Shown here one piece after another: positions 46,410-59,170 of a stretch of 64,000 nt of DNA. The position numbers and the translations under genes are program-made. Below the pieces are notes generated by a model that was not told the DNA's origin, did not search any database, and saw only the letters and a list, made by a program, of their open reading frames with translations. Positions within the stretch are counted from its first letter, which is position 1. Every line of letters begins with the position of its first letter. The stretch comes from Psettodes erumei (lineage: Eukaryota > Chordata > Actinopteri > Pleuronectiformes > Psettodidae): contig JAFBJZ010000603.1 of NCBI GenBank assembly GCA_016785225.1, positions 1,465,001 through 1,529,000 of the forward strand. Reading direction: 5' to 3'.

Positions 46410-46620
46410 TCCTCAATACTAAGCCTCAATCATCAGCGCTACAGTGAATTAATGAATTATAAATCCCGCTGGATACATTAACTAGACCCACTTCATATGC
46501 CAGGACTCAAATTACATCAATATACGCTTTGTGCATTCGTAAATGCCTATCAATTATTGATGTGATATCATTACCCGAGCGATATCTGTCGTGAATGAGC
46601 AATATGTGCGATGCAGCGGA
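46410..46620. promoter_or_regulatory. Candidate conserved noncoding block with ATCAAT palindrome
   Basis: This is one of the clearest A+T-rich islands. It contains 'gtgaattaatgaattataaa' (46444-46463), 'attacatcaatatacg' and the perfect palindrome ATCAAT-T-ATTGAT (46549-46561), followed by GATATCATTACC. It is repeat-free and noncoding. Homeodomain/CUT-type input is inferred. Confidence 0.45.
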
Positions 46621-47589
46621 CTTGCCTGATCTTAAGGGGGGGGTTTGTCTGTTTTTTTTTTAAATTTTACAAACAGGCCAAATTTGCGGGGATCAATATC
46701 ACATGAGCCACGTCCGTCCCGAGCTGTGTATGTGAATTTGATGTGTCCAATGTGCAAAAACTTTTTTTTTTTAGCCACTTATTGGACCTATCATGGGGCG
46801 CTGGTTACGAAAGAGTTTACGTGGGGAGAAGTCGGCGTATTGCTCAAAGCGGCGAGCTCGGTGGAAACGTACCCCGGGGTTGTTTCAAAACGACTTCATC
46901 TCGTTGCGGCCTCCTCTTCCGCCGCAGTTTAACGGCGCGGCCGCTGCGGCGCAAGTGCGGCAGGGTGGAGGACAATTTGTCGCAGGGGATCCGGGGACCC
47001 GCACTATCGACTAAACATCAGGACACTGCGCCCCCTCCTGCTTTCACGCTGACGGGTCTGGTTCTTAAATCTGTCCCCCGGTCTCATACAGCTGCAGTAC
47101 TTCAATACCTGGGTGTACGGGTTACCCCTTCACATGTTGACTTCAAAGCAGTCCATGTATATATATATATATATGTGGGTATTAATCACAATACCCACAC
47201 ATTGGAATTGCCCCAACAAATTCCATTCCGGCCACTCTCTGTCTCACTCAGTGTCCGTCTCCGTCTCTCGCTCCTCCCATCTGATGCAGAAATCCATAGC
47301 GTTGTAAATGAAGCTGTGAGGATCAATGCCGCGGGGCCGGGTAATGCCGGCGCGCTGCCACCGGCGGATCGCTACAATGATCTAATGGTTAAAACCGCAC
47401 CCCCTCCAAAAAAAGAAACGCGTTCGTGAATGGGAGAAGGGGGAGATAGATCAGAGCCAGCAGCACGCCCACGTTGCTCTCGCCGGAGACATCATCAAAT
47501 TAAACAACAGCTATGATGCGTTTCTGCTCCATGCCACCCCTCCGCCTCCCCCCCCCCCCCGCTCTTTCTCTCCCACTATTGACAAGAGC
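46621..47589. other. Noncoding stretch, nothing recognised
   Basis: A TA run lies at 47157-47174 and a C-rich tract near 47550-47561. The 228-codon + frame 46743-47429 has no family resemblance and runs through the TA repeat. A small island near 47300-47395 could be regulatory. Confidence 0.45.
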
Positions 47590-47735
47590 CTCCGCTGGGG
47601 TAGACTTCTAATGGAATGCATGACATGATTTGTTTCGAGTTTAGGATGAAGGCCAATTAGTTTAACAAGTATGAGACAAATCTTGTTTGACAAAAAAAGT
47701 TGATGTCGGGGCATGTGAAACATTTCCACCGGGAG
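47590..47735. promoter_or_regulatory. Candidate conserved noncoding block
   Basis: The block contains 'taatggaatgcatgacatg', 'ggccaattagtttaac' and 'acaaatcttgtttgac' in repeat-free sequence. The texture is enhancer-like. Confidence 0.38.
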
Positions 47736-48541
47736 GTATTTTGTTAGCTGCAACGAGGCGGAGGCGCACAGACCTGCTCGCGCAGACGTGACACACGCCA
47801 GAAAAAAAAAGTGATGTTTAAATAAGCTCGGAGCGTTGGCAGTACCTTATCCAGACATGGATTCAGGAAGAGGTTCAGGGGCAAAACTAAAACCACACAT
47901 TTACCTTTTCCTGTTGTGTCAAAATCTGCATCGTTAGCGAGCAGCATTGTTGCCACTTTTTCGTCCTTGGACGGCACCCGGGGATGATTCCTGGAAACTT
48001 GTTTTGACCTGGGAAAATCCTCCACCCGTATCCCGCTTCCTCCCGCGACGGCCACCTTTTCCGTCTCACCTCTTTTTATTTCCCGCGGGATTAGCGTCAC
48101 TCTACCTCGGGCCTGCGTGTCGCCGCGGCGGCGCTCTGGATTACCGGAGACTCCTCATCCCTCTGGTAAACAGCACGCCGAGGCGCAGGTGCTCGCGCGC
48201 AAACGCGCATCTACCGGCGTGAGTAATGTTTGGCGGGCAAACAGCGGATGAGGGCGACTCCTGGCGGGTCTGCACCGGGGGGAATTTATTTACCTGCACG
48301 ATCGCGTGTTCGACTACACGCCGTTTCCGGGGGCCTGGTCTGTGGCGATCATCCGTTGTGCCGTGCGTTAATTTTATTTATTTTTTTCCCGTCCTTTTGT
48401 CGGACGTAACGACAATAACATTTTCGTCTATTTATAGTCAAGCCAGTGTGCGAGGGGTCAAGAGGTGACCCCTCTCTGTGTCTCGTCGGGCAGATTAAAT
48501 CCCTCATGCCAGCTCAGATCAGCTTTGATCAAAAGCAAACA

Positions 48542-48578
48542 ACACACACACACACACACACACACACGCACGCACGCA
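48542..48578. repeat. (CA)n microsatellite
   Basis: A CA run of about 13 units continues into GCACGCACG. Confidence 0.93.
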
Positions 48579-48619
48579 AACACATCTGCAGCTCCACTTC
48601 TCTCTCCTCACTGCGCCCA

Positions 48620-49240
48620 TGAGATTCGATCGCAGACGGAGAGAAAGAAAGCGCGCGTGTGTTTTCTTAACCAGCGTTGTCATCGCAGCCTCTGTTTGCC
48701 AAGTTAAACAGCGGGATGACCGGCGGGGGCCCGGATCTTATCGCGCCGAGCGCCCACCAGAGCGTCCGCCAGCACGCTGGGCGTCACGAACACCAGACTT
48801 CGACTTCGGCCGCGGCCTGATCCTTGTCTCAAATCCACCGAGCAGCAGAGTCAACAGGCGATGGGAGCGCAGATAGCCAACTATGGGGAGTGTCAACAGG
48901 CCGCTCGGCTGTGGATGGAAGCTCTGTTTGTTTGGCGAGGCTGATCCCCCCCCACCCCCATTCATCCCTTCTCGACCGCTCCCCCGGACCCTCGGCTGAT
49001 CGCGGCGGATTACGCGCGTTCTCCCGGGTATTTCGGGTCATCCCGCCGCCGCCTGCGCGTAAAGCCGATAGCGCTCCGCTTTAATCACACCCGCTCTCGC
49101 TCTAACACCCCTCCCCACACCGCGACCTCGTTCGCCGATTTTCCATCCCCTCCCGCGCCTCACGTCGACCCCCCCGCCGATTAACATTTTCGACGCAAAC
49201 GCGCGGCGTTCCAACAACACGGAGCGGCGAGCGCTTGAGC
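48620..49240. other. CpG-dense block (CpG-island-like)
   Basis: Dense CpG continues for some 600 bp with C-rich patches. Several 75-86-codon frames overlap on both strands, none recognisable. It could be an unmethylated island adjoining the A+T-rich block at 49235-49385. Confidence 0.45.
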
Positions 49241-49385
49241 CGTAATTAGAATTAAGCATATTGATCACGCGGGGGCCAGACGGTGGCGGTATAAATAATA
49301 GCTAGCATGAATAAGTGAAAGCGATAGGTGAGCGCTGGGTGATTTATGTACAGCCTCCCGCGGTCCGCGGCATAAATCACAAGCA
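49235..49385. promoter_or_regulatory. Candidate conserved noncoding block
   Basis: The block contains 'ccgtaattagaattaagcat' (49240-49259), 'tataaataatagctagcatg' and two near-inverted 'gatttatg'/'cataaatc' elements (about 49341-49348 and 49371-49378). It is non-repetitive and lies right after a CpG-dense block. Confidence 0.42.
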
Positions 49386-50329
49386 GCCATGTTCTTATTG
49401 AGTTATGAAGCCCCACGGTCGCGGCAGAATAATGGCCAGCTCCACGTCCCACGCGTCGACCCAATCCATAAGATAACAGCCGCGGACCAATCAGCGGGCG
49501 GGGGCATGCGCTTTTGCTTGTGGCACGGCGCTATGTATTCATCAGACTTTACGTCACCGTGGAATAAAAGTCCCCGAAAAAGATGGATGTGTCCGTGTGA
49601 AAATTAGACCAGCCTCCTTTTCTATCAAAGCGACGTAACAGCGTAATCGCCAAAGTTTGTAGCACCGGCGATTGACTTGTCTGAAAAATCAAAGCTCAGA
49701 GTTATTCCCCAAAATGTCATTTGTAGAAGGAAGAAAAAAAAAAGTGCAACTTTTGAACATGTTGTTTTTCAGGAGCGACGGTCTTCCCCAGACTTTCGGG
49801 GGGAAAAAAAACCTTGAGTGTTTTTTAAGAAGTCGCTCGGCGAGGCAAAAAAAAAAGCACATTCTGCCGCTTTAATTTTGAGGACGGGAGCAATAGCGTT
49901 TGAATAATTTAAAGCGTTTCGCCTGACGGGTCACCGAACAGCAGTTGACAGAACAAACTCCGTGCGAGGCCCACCCACTGGCTCCTTCCCATGCCGTCTC
50001 TCTGCAGTTTGCTCAGATCTAGGATCAGATCAGTTATATAGGAATCTTCTTGCTGCGAACGGCGAAACATCACCTGAATGCAGCGGCGTCTGCCAAAGAC
50101 GAACACGGAGGAGGCCATATTGGACCCGTCAGAGGTCTGAGCTGTGCTGGCGTGTAGTTCGAGGCCCTGCGGTTTGTGCCGCATCTTTCACTAAGCCTCT
50201 GCGGCGGGTTTGGGGGGAGGGGGCTTTTTTTTTTTAACAGGGCCCGCGAACAGCCATTACCCCGAGTCTCTTAAGTGCTGTCGGTACGTTGCGCTGACAG
50301 ATCGGCGCTATCGCGTCGCCGCTGTCGGT

Positions 50330-50358
50330 GGGGAGGGGCGGGGGCAGGGGGGGGGGGG
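50330..50358 (+). repeat. Strong G-quadruplex candidate
   Basis: Four G runs of 4, 4, 5 and 12 bases are separated by A, C and CA. Very short loops predict a highly stable quadruplex on the + strand. Confidence 0.92.
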
Positions 50359-50486
50359 AATTCAGCCGACCCAATCGAGCGCGGGGAGGAGAACAAACAG
50401 CACTTGAGACAGCGCGCATCACAGGCAAACATGCGCCGCAGCGGGGACGCGCGCTCTCGGGCGCGTGCTTCCTGGTGGCGATGTTA

Positions 50487-50532
50487 TCTCTCTCTCTCTC
50501 TCTAGTATGAAGCACTCCCTCTCTCTCTCTCT
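50487..50532. repeat. Two (CT)n runs
   Basis: CT runs at 50487-50503 and 50517-50532 are separated by 13 bases of unique sequence. Confidence 0.92.
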
Positions 50533-53500
50533 AAACAAACACAGCGGTGCGGGGCAGCCGAGGTCAGCTGCGACTGCTCGCTTCCATCTTGCATTCGCCG
50601 CGTGCCGCCTCCACCACCACCGCCCCTCCACTCGCCGCCACTTTAGGGCCGCGCGGAGGAAACCTTTTCATCAGACACACTCGACGAGAAAATATTTGAG
50701 CTTAGGAGGAGAGCGACGGGGGCCTGGGCCGACTGATTTTGATTTGAAAGTGACGGCAGATAATGGGGCTGGGAAACTGCCCCTGAATCTGAATCTGGTT
50801 TCTCATTCCAGAATGTAAATGGACCATGTCGATACATTCGAGGGGGTAAACGCGCACGCGCTCCACCCAGCGAGCGCGCCTGCACGCAAACAAACAGCGC
50901 GGGCACACAATCGGCGGGGCTCTGCCACGCTTCCGCCCCCGGATTGATCTCGTTGCACAGGTCAGCGAACGCCTTTTTGTCTCTGGGCGACTTTCAGGCC
51001 CACGTCTCAAAGCGCCAAAGGTCGTAGCGCAGGGATGCTCGAAGACCCCGCCCGGGAGGATGCAGAGCTCCGCTGCGTTTCCAGGAGCTGTTTGATGAGT
51101 AATTTGCGTCGAGGCCGTCCGCTCGCGTGACACGATCGTTCGTGACGTGTTTTTAGATTTTTGTTCGGGCTTTAGCTTCCGAAAAAAAGGCGCGCGCACG
51201 AAATTGGAGCGCATCTCAAAAAATGCAAAAGCAAACCTCGACAAAACAGAAATCCTGCTGTCGGGGCGGGAGCTTGTTTGCAATCAGACCACGACTAGCA
51301 AACCCCGAAACCCGGTCTCCGTCTACAACAAGCCCCCGAAGACAACTTTCCATCGCTGTCAACTTGACAGCTATTTAAAAAAAAAAAAAATGAAGCTGCC
51401 AAATTATACATCATTAAATAAAACAAATTAATCATGATTTTCAGTGACAATGGTGTGGTGTAATAAAGGGAGACTGACAAACAAAGCCGGGCGCGTCACC
51501 ACTTCCGAATTAATAGTGACTGACACCGACGCCCCCGCACCTAATTAATGGGGAAACCAAACACAACAAGAACATCCATCTCGATCGGCGACGCCAAAAA
51601 ATGGGTCGGCCCGTGTCATTCTGCATTTGTTGCCCGCCGACGGTGAAATGCGACACTGAGATTGATAGCGAGCGCAGGCGCGTTGCGGCGCCGGCGTGTT
51701 TTTTTTTTTTTTTTCCCTCGACCGCGGGCCTCTTAAGCAGACACCTAACACGCCTGATCCCCCTGACGCGGACCCCTTCCTAAGCGGGCATTATTTTTAG
51801 CGCCGCCGTCGCCGTTTCCCGGAGCGACGGCTCCTGAGAGCTTCCGCAGGCGAACCCGTCTCTTCTCGTCTTCTTAGCGCCGACGACCGGGCTATCATCT
51901 CACCAGATGAAAGCCGACGCGCTTGCTATGCTTTTCATTCCCGCCGCTTCGGGAGCCGGCGCTTTTTGATGTCTGATTTGTCCTCGCGTCCCCGCCGCCG
52001 AGTGGCCGCGGTCAATATTCGCCGATCATAATAACATCCGCCCTGTCGGATGTCAAGAGACTGCTTTTACCCCCGTTTAAACCGCAAGGATTTCGTGTTC
52101 CAGAGGACAGATGGGGGGGGGAGGTCGGGCGCGGCGTTTTAGAAAACCGCTCCGGAGAAACGGGACACTCCCAGGCACTTTGTCACTTCAATAAGGAATT
52201 CTATCTGGGCAATGGGATCACGGCCTGCAGGGCACCGGACGGGACAGCCATTATATATCTTGCTGGCGCGGAACGTGCGCACGCGCGTCGCCGCATTTTT
52301 CCGCGCACGTGCTTGACGGGCGGAGAGAGGGAAAAGAGAAGTCTGCGAGAAGAACTGTCTGACTTTCGGAGAGCTAATTTTAGCCGGTGTTTCGCGGCCG
52401 TTTTGATTGTGCCACCCCGCACGCTTCCTCCTCCTCCTCCTCCTCACCGAGCGCGAACGGAGGCGGCGGGTGGAGGTGACGGCCGCCGCCCGCAGTGGGC
52501 AGTGAGGCCTTCAGGCTGTCAGCTGTGGGGGAGGGGGGGGACAAAGTGACTGGGTGGAGAGCCAGACGCACGGCGTCTGATCATGCAGGACTGATGCCGT
52601 GCCAGGCACCGCGGCCACCGGCTCGCTCGACCAGGTTCCACTCGTAAAGGAGGAACGCTCTCGCGACCTGCACCTTTCATATCCACCGTTTATTCCAGTC
52701 TTCCTCACAGCTGCTGGTTCCTGTTTCCCTCTCTGTTTACTCTACTTCTCTGCATTTCCCAAACACTTGCCGCTTGTCTCTTCCTGTGTTATTCAAATGC
52801 TGCGGCGGTGACAGAGGCACGTCTGCAGTCACCCCACCCCCCACCCCATCCCTGCCGCTCTTTTCCTTTAATTGTTCTCCGAGCGCGAAGGTGACGGTCG
52901 CGAGCACCTTTTTTGGCCCCGGAGTCTGCGATTTTTTTTTTTTCAAACGCACTCTTACTTTTACGCACACTATGCTTTTCAAATACGAATGCAGACAGCG
53001 GTGGGGGAGCGTCACCCTTTCCTCTGGCAGAGCTCCAGAGGCGGCGCGAGACGTCGTCAGCCCGGCACCGCCGTGCAGACTTACGGCGCGCGTGAGTCGA
53101 GCTGGCGCTCTGACAGCCCTCATCTATAGCGAATCAAATCCGCCGAGATGTGTGTACGAAACAGCTATATTTTTGTTCTATGAATAAGCTGACTTCCCCT
53201 TCAGATTTGTAGCTCCCAGCTGCAGCGGGCTGCGTATAAATCAATGCCTTGGTGGGCTCGAGAGGGAGCAGTTATATTTACTCCATTTCCTAGCTAGCAG
53301 CGCTAGCTGTACTGGCGGGGGGGGTAAAGGAATTCGATACACGCCGCTGGAAGGCGAAGGCTTCCTCGCTCGCAGAAGGGGACGGCGGCTCTGCCGATCG
53401 GGGTCAGACTAATGAAGGGATGCCAGCCCACGTCAACAGAACATAAAACCGGTTCTGGTCACGCTCAGCCTCGCGTCCGTCCCCTCTCGGACGCCCCCTA

Positions 53501-53589
53501 AAATGCGCCGCGCCTTATTTTTCATCTCGAGTAGTTTATTGATTCGGATGAAGCACTTGTGCGTCCCCGTTCGTCATTTGCAGTCGGCG
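50533..53589. other. CpG-rich noncoding stretch, nothing recognised
   Basis: Frames up to 193 codons (minus, 51283-50702) are open in CpG-rich DNA without recognisable products. T16 near 51699-51714, A14 near 51377-51390 and a (CTC)n patch (52430-52444) occur. No exon can be supported. Confidence 0.42.
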
Positions 53590-53830
53590 TCTGCAGCCCC
53601 GAGTACTGGATTAAGGTTGATGGCGATGAATTATACATGCAGCCTGAAATGTAATTCTCTTCATTAGATGACAAATCTCTTGTTTGAATATTGCATACTG
53701 TGGTAATAATACTGCTTTTATCATCGGCCGCTGGAGTGGCGGGACCCGGTGGGGAAAAATAGTCTTGTCATCGCCGTAATGCACCGCTGCTAATTCATTA
53801 ATTCAACCACCGAATTAAAGTTGAATCAAG
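53590..53830. promoter_or_regulatory. Candidate conserved noncoding block
   Basis: The block contains 'tggcgatgaattatacatgc', 'cttcattagatgacaaatc', 'gtggtaataatactgc' and 'ctaattcattaattcaacc' (53790-53808). ATTA cores cluster in repeat-free sequence. Confidence 0.42.
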
Positions 53831-55774
53831 CGCCGTTGTTGGCTCACATTAATTCGTAAGGAAAACGCGCGACGTCTGCTTATCCGCGCGAAATCGAGCG
53901 AAATCGAGCGCTTGTCCGTCTGTCTCCGGACTGCTTTTTTTTTTTTTTGGCGTGCGTCGCCGCCCCCGCGCGTGCGTTTCCCGCAGGCCTTGAGGAACGA
54001 GGGGCCGGGCCCGGTTAATAATAGCGGCCGAGAAGGTCCGTTAGCGTCGTCCACTACATCACTCCTCGGTGGGGAGACATCTCCGCGGCCCCGGCGCCGC
54101 AGTGATGGAGTGCTGGAAGCGGGGGCAGGACCGGTACGGGGAGCCCGTGATGGAGAGGGGATTGGAGGACGGAGGCTGGAGGACAGATGAGAGTCAGGCG
54201 GGGTGGGGGCTGTTTCATCCCTTTTACAAACACACACGGGAACTGATGTACCACCAGCTACCCCTGGGTAGATGGAGGGTTATCTGTGTTTTAGCCTCGG
54301 TTGTGTTAGGCCTCGTTCAAAGGAATAAAAAAAAGTTCACCAACAATGAATCAATAAATTAATTTGAGAGTCACCCGCAGGAGAAACATTGAGGCAGATT
54401 TGTTCTTTTATACAGCAAACACTCTACGGTTAACATTTGACAGTTTGGGATGTAAATATGAGCATAGGGAAACAGTCCAAAGGGCAAATAAGAAGGGGCG
54501 AGGAGCTTGCGGCGTGTCAGCAGGAAAGCGGTAATGGGTTACGGCGGAGAGAAGTATTCTGAACACAAGAAGATAATTGGGCGCATCGACCGGAACGCTT
54601 TAAATGTTTTAACGCCGGAGTCCGCCAGGTATAAAATAAAGATATCTAACAAAACAACGAAGGCGCGCACATGAGCGTTCTGTTGGAGACCGGCGCAGGG
54701 AGGTATGCGCCGCGTTCTCAGTTCAGTCCATGCAGATGTGCATCATGGAAGAAAATCCTCCAGATGGAGGCATCATTTCATAATCGCACGGTGAATTATA
54801 TATCCAGACAAAGGCACTGTAGCATGCGTATGCTAAATACCGCTCCACGTGTGCGGGCCCAAACGCACAGCTTGCGTGGACAAATATAGTAATCTGTCCA
54901 GATTAGTAAGAGTGTGAGTTCTGAGTATTGTAAAAAAGAAAAAAGAAAAAAAAAAGCTGATGCAAATATTTGGACTTCTGTTGTGGGTTTTTTTGGAGCT
55001 TGTTTTCCCTCACCCGCTGTCAGCGGGATCCACGCCGCCCGGCTAACAGGCTACTCTGGATGTAACCGCTTGCTCGACATCCCCGTCATCACTGAAACGC
55101 CAGAGTCGAGGGCGGCCGCTCTTCCTTGAACCCGTCCGCTTCCGCCTCCGCCGGGGCTTTATTTATTCGGAGCCCGGCGGCTCGTCGGTTGCCGTGGAAG
55201 CGGGAGGACGGTCCCGCGAAGTAAAGGACGGCTGCGGCGGACCCGGAGACGGAGAGCAAGGCCGGGCACAGAGACTTCACACAGAAGGCTGTGAATAGAA
55301 TATTGTGCTCAGGAGATAATGAACAGAGGCGTACGGAGCGGGCTGAATGCAGGGAATTATGGGAGCTTTTTTTCAATAGATTCCTCCAAACCAGGACCAC
55401 GGCAGGGGGACGATCGAGGACCTGCGATAATTTGATTTTTTTTTTTGACACTGACTGAATGCCATAGTTAAGTGAGTCACTTTTTTTTTTTGATGCCGCC
55501 CGTGTCATTTCTCTTTATAAGCCACGAGCTGATCGTGATGGATAATATCGCTTGATGGATATGCGGAGACCCGCACACCCCCGAGGTACGGCGGGCGACA
55601 CGAATGTGACCCGCTCGCACAGATCCCCCCCCCTGCCGCGCCTCCAATCCTGCTCCACCTTGTTTGCCCCCCCACCCCCCTTTCCAATATGCTCTCATTT
55701 TAGATAATGAAAGAAGTCTGGAGGGGGGTGGGGGGGGCACTGCAGAGATCACTGATCCACTCTAAGTGAAAACC
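53831..55774. other. Noncoding stretch, nothing recognised
   Basis: A direct 10-bp repeat GAAATCGAGC occurs twice at about 53890-53909. T-rich tracts lie near 53935-53948 and 55436-55445. An island at about 55270-55365 may be regulatory. Frames up to 140 codons match nothing. Confidence 0.42.
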
Positions 55775-55915
55775 TATACTCAAGTTAATGTGAATACCCT
55801 CAGGGGACGAGGACTTCAAATTGATTAACCACATTACCCGGATAAGAGTTGAACTCCCCGGTATGAGAGCAGCTCAATATGGGCATCCACCGGCGTTCAG
55901 GACCTATAGGTAATG
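55775..55915. promoter_or_regulatory. Candidate conserved noncoding block
   Basis: The block contains 'caaattgattaaccacatta' (55816-55835), which joins a homeodomain-type TTGATTAA to a RUNX-like AACCACA. 'tataggtaatgagcc' lies near the right edge. It is non-repetitive. Confidence 0.4.
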
Positions 55916-56037
55916 AGCCTTTTTTTTTTTTTTTCCCCACCGCAGCATCTGCCGAGGCCCCACGCTGCAGGTGTTTTGTGGCACCTAGAGCCCACTGGGG
56001 GCAGCGTTGAATCGCGGATTCCCCCGCGGCCGCAGCC

Positions 56038-56059
56038 GGGGGTGGGGTGGGGTAGGGGG
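56038..56059 (+). repeat. G-quadruplex candidate
   Basis: G runs at 56038-56042, 56044-56047, 56049-56052 and 56055-56059 have loops of 1-2 bases. Confidence 0.9.
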
Positions 56060-56083
56060 CAGAGCACGAGGAGAGAGAGACAG

Positions 56084-56110
56084 CGTGCAGACGGGTGCAG
56101 ACGGGTGCAG
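56084..56110. repeat. Short tandem 10-mer (GTGCAGACGG)
   Basis: About two and a half copies of GTGCAGACGG occur in tandem. Confidence 0.8.
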
Positions 56111-56311
56111 GCGTTCGCGGCGGCCGGCGCTCTCTCTCTCTCCTACGCTGACGTGGGGAACGCAGCGAGGAGAGGCGAGGCTTTTCGTCGCCTCGCTCCT
56201 ATTGGTCGCACATTTAGAATATGAGAAACCGAACACAACAAATGCGGGCTTATGGCCCTTTTATTTGGGCGGGTTACATCTTTTCCTGTGGAAATTGCAT
56301 AATCAAAGCTT

Positions 56312-56351
56312 GGGATGGGGGGTGGGAGGGTGTGGGGGTGGGGCGGGGGGG
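56312..56351 (+). repeat. G-quadruplex candidate, multi-run
   Basis: Seven G runs of 3-7 bases lie in 40 bp with loops of 1-3 bases, so several alternative quadruplexes are possible. Confidence 0.9.
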
Positions 56352-59009
56352 CTACGTTTCACTCATCAGTGTTAAGCTTCAAATGTATTCCTTTCACTTA
56401 GTCGGCGTGTTGACACAGACGCGGCGGTGATTAATACAACCTCGTCCTCCTTTGAAAACGCTCATGCAACCGTCCTCGCCGCGCTGAAAGAAGGCGCCGC
56501 GCCTCCCAGCGCTCTTTGATCCTCCGGCGCGGCTCTTTAAGACAACGCGGTGGAGACGCTTTGGCCTTTAAAATCCAACGGAGACCCTTTTTTTTCACTT
56601 TCACAGCTTGAGTCGCACGCAGTAGACCCTGTACCGCAGCCTATTCAGCCGAGCGCAGTCGTCCTTGGGGGGAGGTTAGAGTATGTGCTCGGGGTGTCGT
56701 CACAAATGTGGCTTTGACGCACGCAGAAAAATGGGGTTTTTTTCGGCAGCGTTCTCCGCGCAGGCAGGTGTCAAAGCGTCGGCCGTCGGCTCTTTGAAGA
56801 CGAAGTCTTTTTGAATGTGAAATACTTCACTCCCCGCTGCAGTCTTGAAACTTCGCTGTAATAAGTTTGTAGTCGGGCTGCGGCCGGCTCGGATCCGCCG
56901 CGGTCGCGCGGGTTTCTCTCCCGTGCTGGCCGCCGCTCCGCCAAAAACGTGCAGGTTAAGGTCGACCGGTGACCCTCGGTGACTGGCGACCTGTCCGGGG
57001 TGTGCCCCGCCCTCGGAGCACGTTGGCACGTCCGTAGCGAATCAAAACGGCGCTTGAGGTTCTCCAGCCGGCGCCCTCGGAGGAAGAAAGCCGTGCTGAT
57101 GTTTATTGGGTTAAACTGTTGCGCCGCAGTGCTACGACGGCGTCGGATGAACTCCTGCACGCCAATTCCCCGCTCGGTTTTTAAGCCTGCCCGCGCGTCC
57201 TGCCCTACCTTTTTTCGTGGTCTCGGACGTTGCCGGGAAACACATCAATCTCCTGGGGGGGGCGATAACGTATGTCTTCTCTTCTCGTACAAGCACGACC
57301 CCCACTGCCCTTTCCTCCAGAGTCAGCCGGGTCGCTCGCATCGACGCTCCCGATCCTCCGGCCGCCGGGCGATATCCACCCTCGCCGCTCTCTCTCTCTC
57401 TCTCTCTGTCCGTCCCCGGCCGTTTGTTCCTGCCTCTCCCTGCCGCGGCGTCTCCGTTCAGCCGCGCGTTACACCCGGAAGAGCGGCGAAAGCCGCCGCT
57501 GCTCCGTTCCCCCCACTCTCGCTCCGCTGCTCGCCGGTTACACCCACCTGTGCGGCAATTACCGATGGCGGGGGGGGTGCTTTTGATTAATCGAAATGTA
57601 TTTATAAATCTCATCAGTAATCACAGCTCCCTCTCCTCCGCTCTCGTTCCATCAATCACAGCGGAGCGTGGCAGGCTAGCCCACAGGTAGAGAGGTCGGC
57701 TAATTAATGAGCGGGAGGCCGCCTGTTCGTATGGCGCCCGCCGACCCCTCTTCACGAACCGGGACGCCTGGTCCGCTGACCCGCTGAGCTGACCTGCGTT
57801 CCAGGTGTTACCTCCACCGTTTGTTTGCGTCGCGGCCAGCGTTTTCACGAGCGTTTGAGTGATAAAGGCGCAAAACTCAGAGATAACAGCGACGTGCCGA
57901 CGTTTCTGAAGGGCCTGGGCTTCTCCGGTCCCGCCCCCTTTTTTTCGTGCAGGGCTGACACCCGCTGTGTCACGCCACAGCTCACTCGTGAGAACCCTCG
58001 TAGCTCTCCGATTAGCGGTGAGGAGCCAACGCACCCGGGAGTGCGGCATTTCATCTTCTCCACGCCATACGCCACGCCGAGGCGAAGTTTCGTCTGTCCT
58101 CTGATTTGCTTACATAGCTGCTGATCGCAATGTCACGTTCGTCGCCCTTTACTGCGGATGCCACCCCGAGAGCCCTGTGGCATCGGGGGGGGGGGGGGCA
58201 GGTTGTTACTAACCAGTGAGCCCAACAAGCGCGATCAGCCGGAACCACAGACCCACGGCAAAACGGAGCGTGGCTGTGGTTTAGCGGATCCCAGCTCAGA
58301 CACCCAGGCAGTAAAATCCACCTCAGGTGAGCTCATGATGAGCAAAAAAGAAAAAAAAAATACAGGGTGTAAACACACCCGAGACGCAGAGGCGGGAATC
58401 CAGCCGTCCGAATCCGGCGACCTCGGTGTTAGTGCAGTGTGAACGTTGGATGTGCATTTTATGTTTTATTAGGCCACTTCTCGCTCGGCGGTGCTCCCCG
58501 CTTCCTGGTAATACGCTTGTGTAAAAACCAGCCAAGTGTCGGCAGTTGTGTAAAAATCCATTCTTTTATGTGCACGGGTACAGCTTTCTTTTTTTTCTTC
58601 TTTTTTTCACAGTCCACCAAAGCACCTTTGATTTTAAAAAAGAAAAAAAAAGAGTACACGGACCACCTGCGGCGCTCCACGCGGCTCTCGAGCCAAGTCC
58701 TCCCCTCCCGACGTTCGCCTGAGCAGAGGAGCGTTTGATTTACTCCCCCCCCCCGCAAGGCTCTCGCCGTCGTCAGGTTAAGCTGGAGATCGCTCGGACC
58801 GGGGGCCGTCGCCCCACCCGCCGCTCTCTCCGCAGCAGCTCCGCCTCCCGCAGTCAGCGCCTTTTAATGAAGACCGTCCTGTCCTAATAGAGTCCTCCTG
58901 TACTCCCATCAGTTCGCCCGCTCTTTACCCCTCCTCCTTGCTCTGCACCCCACCCACCGCCCCCGCGCCCCCTCCCTCCCTCCCCGCCTCCCTCCTGTTT
59001 TTAATTGCT
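56352..59009. other. CpG-rich noncoding stretch, nothing recognised
   Basis: CpG-dense sequence (56880-57560) holds open frames up to 203 codons on both strands that match nothing, including one across a CT run (57388-57408). A G/C-rich run lies at 58185-58198. No exon can be supported. Confidence 0.42.
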
Positions 59010-59170
59010 TGAAGGTCATCGACAATAATGTGACAACTTATTAGAAACCCCATCTGACGCCGCTGATTTTATACCTCACTTTGCCACAGCGCTTGGTTCC
59101 CAGGCAATTACTGAGCATGCTATTTATTAATTTCACGGTTCACAGAGCATCGCTCGCTATAAATGGTGAA
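59010..59170. promoter_or_regulatory. Candidate conserved noncoding block
   Basis: The block contains 'gacaataatgtgacaac', 'ccaggcaattactgagcatg' (59099-59118) and 'tatttattaatttcacgg'. Composition is even and repeat-free, and the block is sharply bounded by C-rich sequence on the left. Confidence 0.42.

Noticed and set aside
46743..47429. 228-codon + strand frame
   Set aside because: It crosses a TA repeat, has no recognisable domain, and antisense frames overlap nearby.
50702..51283. 193-codon minus strand frame
   Set aside because: Arginine/serine/proline-rich with no domain; its length fits chance in CpG-rich sequence.
57132..57614. 160-codon minus strand frame opposite a 203-codon plus frame
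   Set aside because: Both are driven by GC-rich composition and a CT repeat, and neither resembles a protein family.
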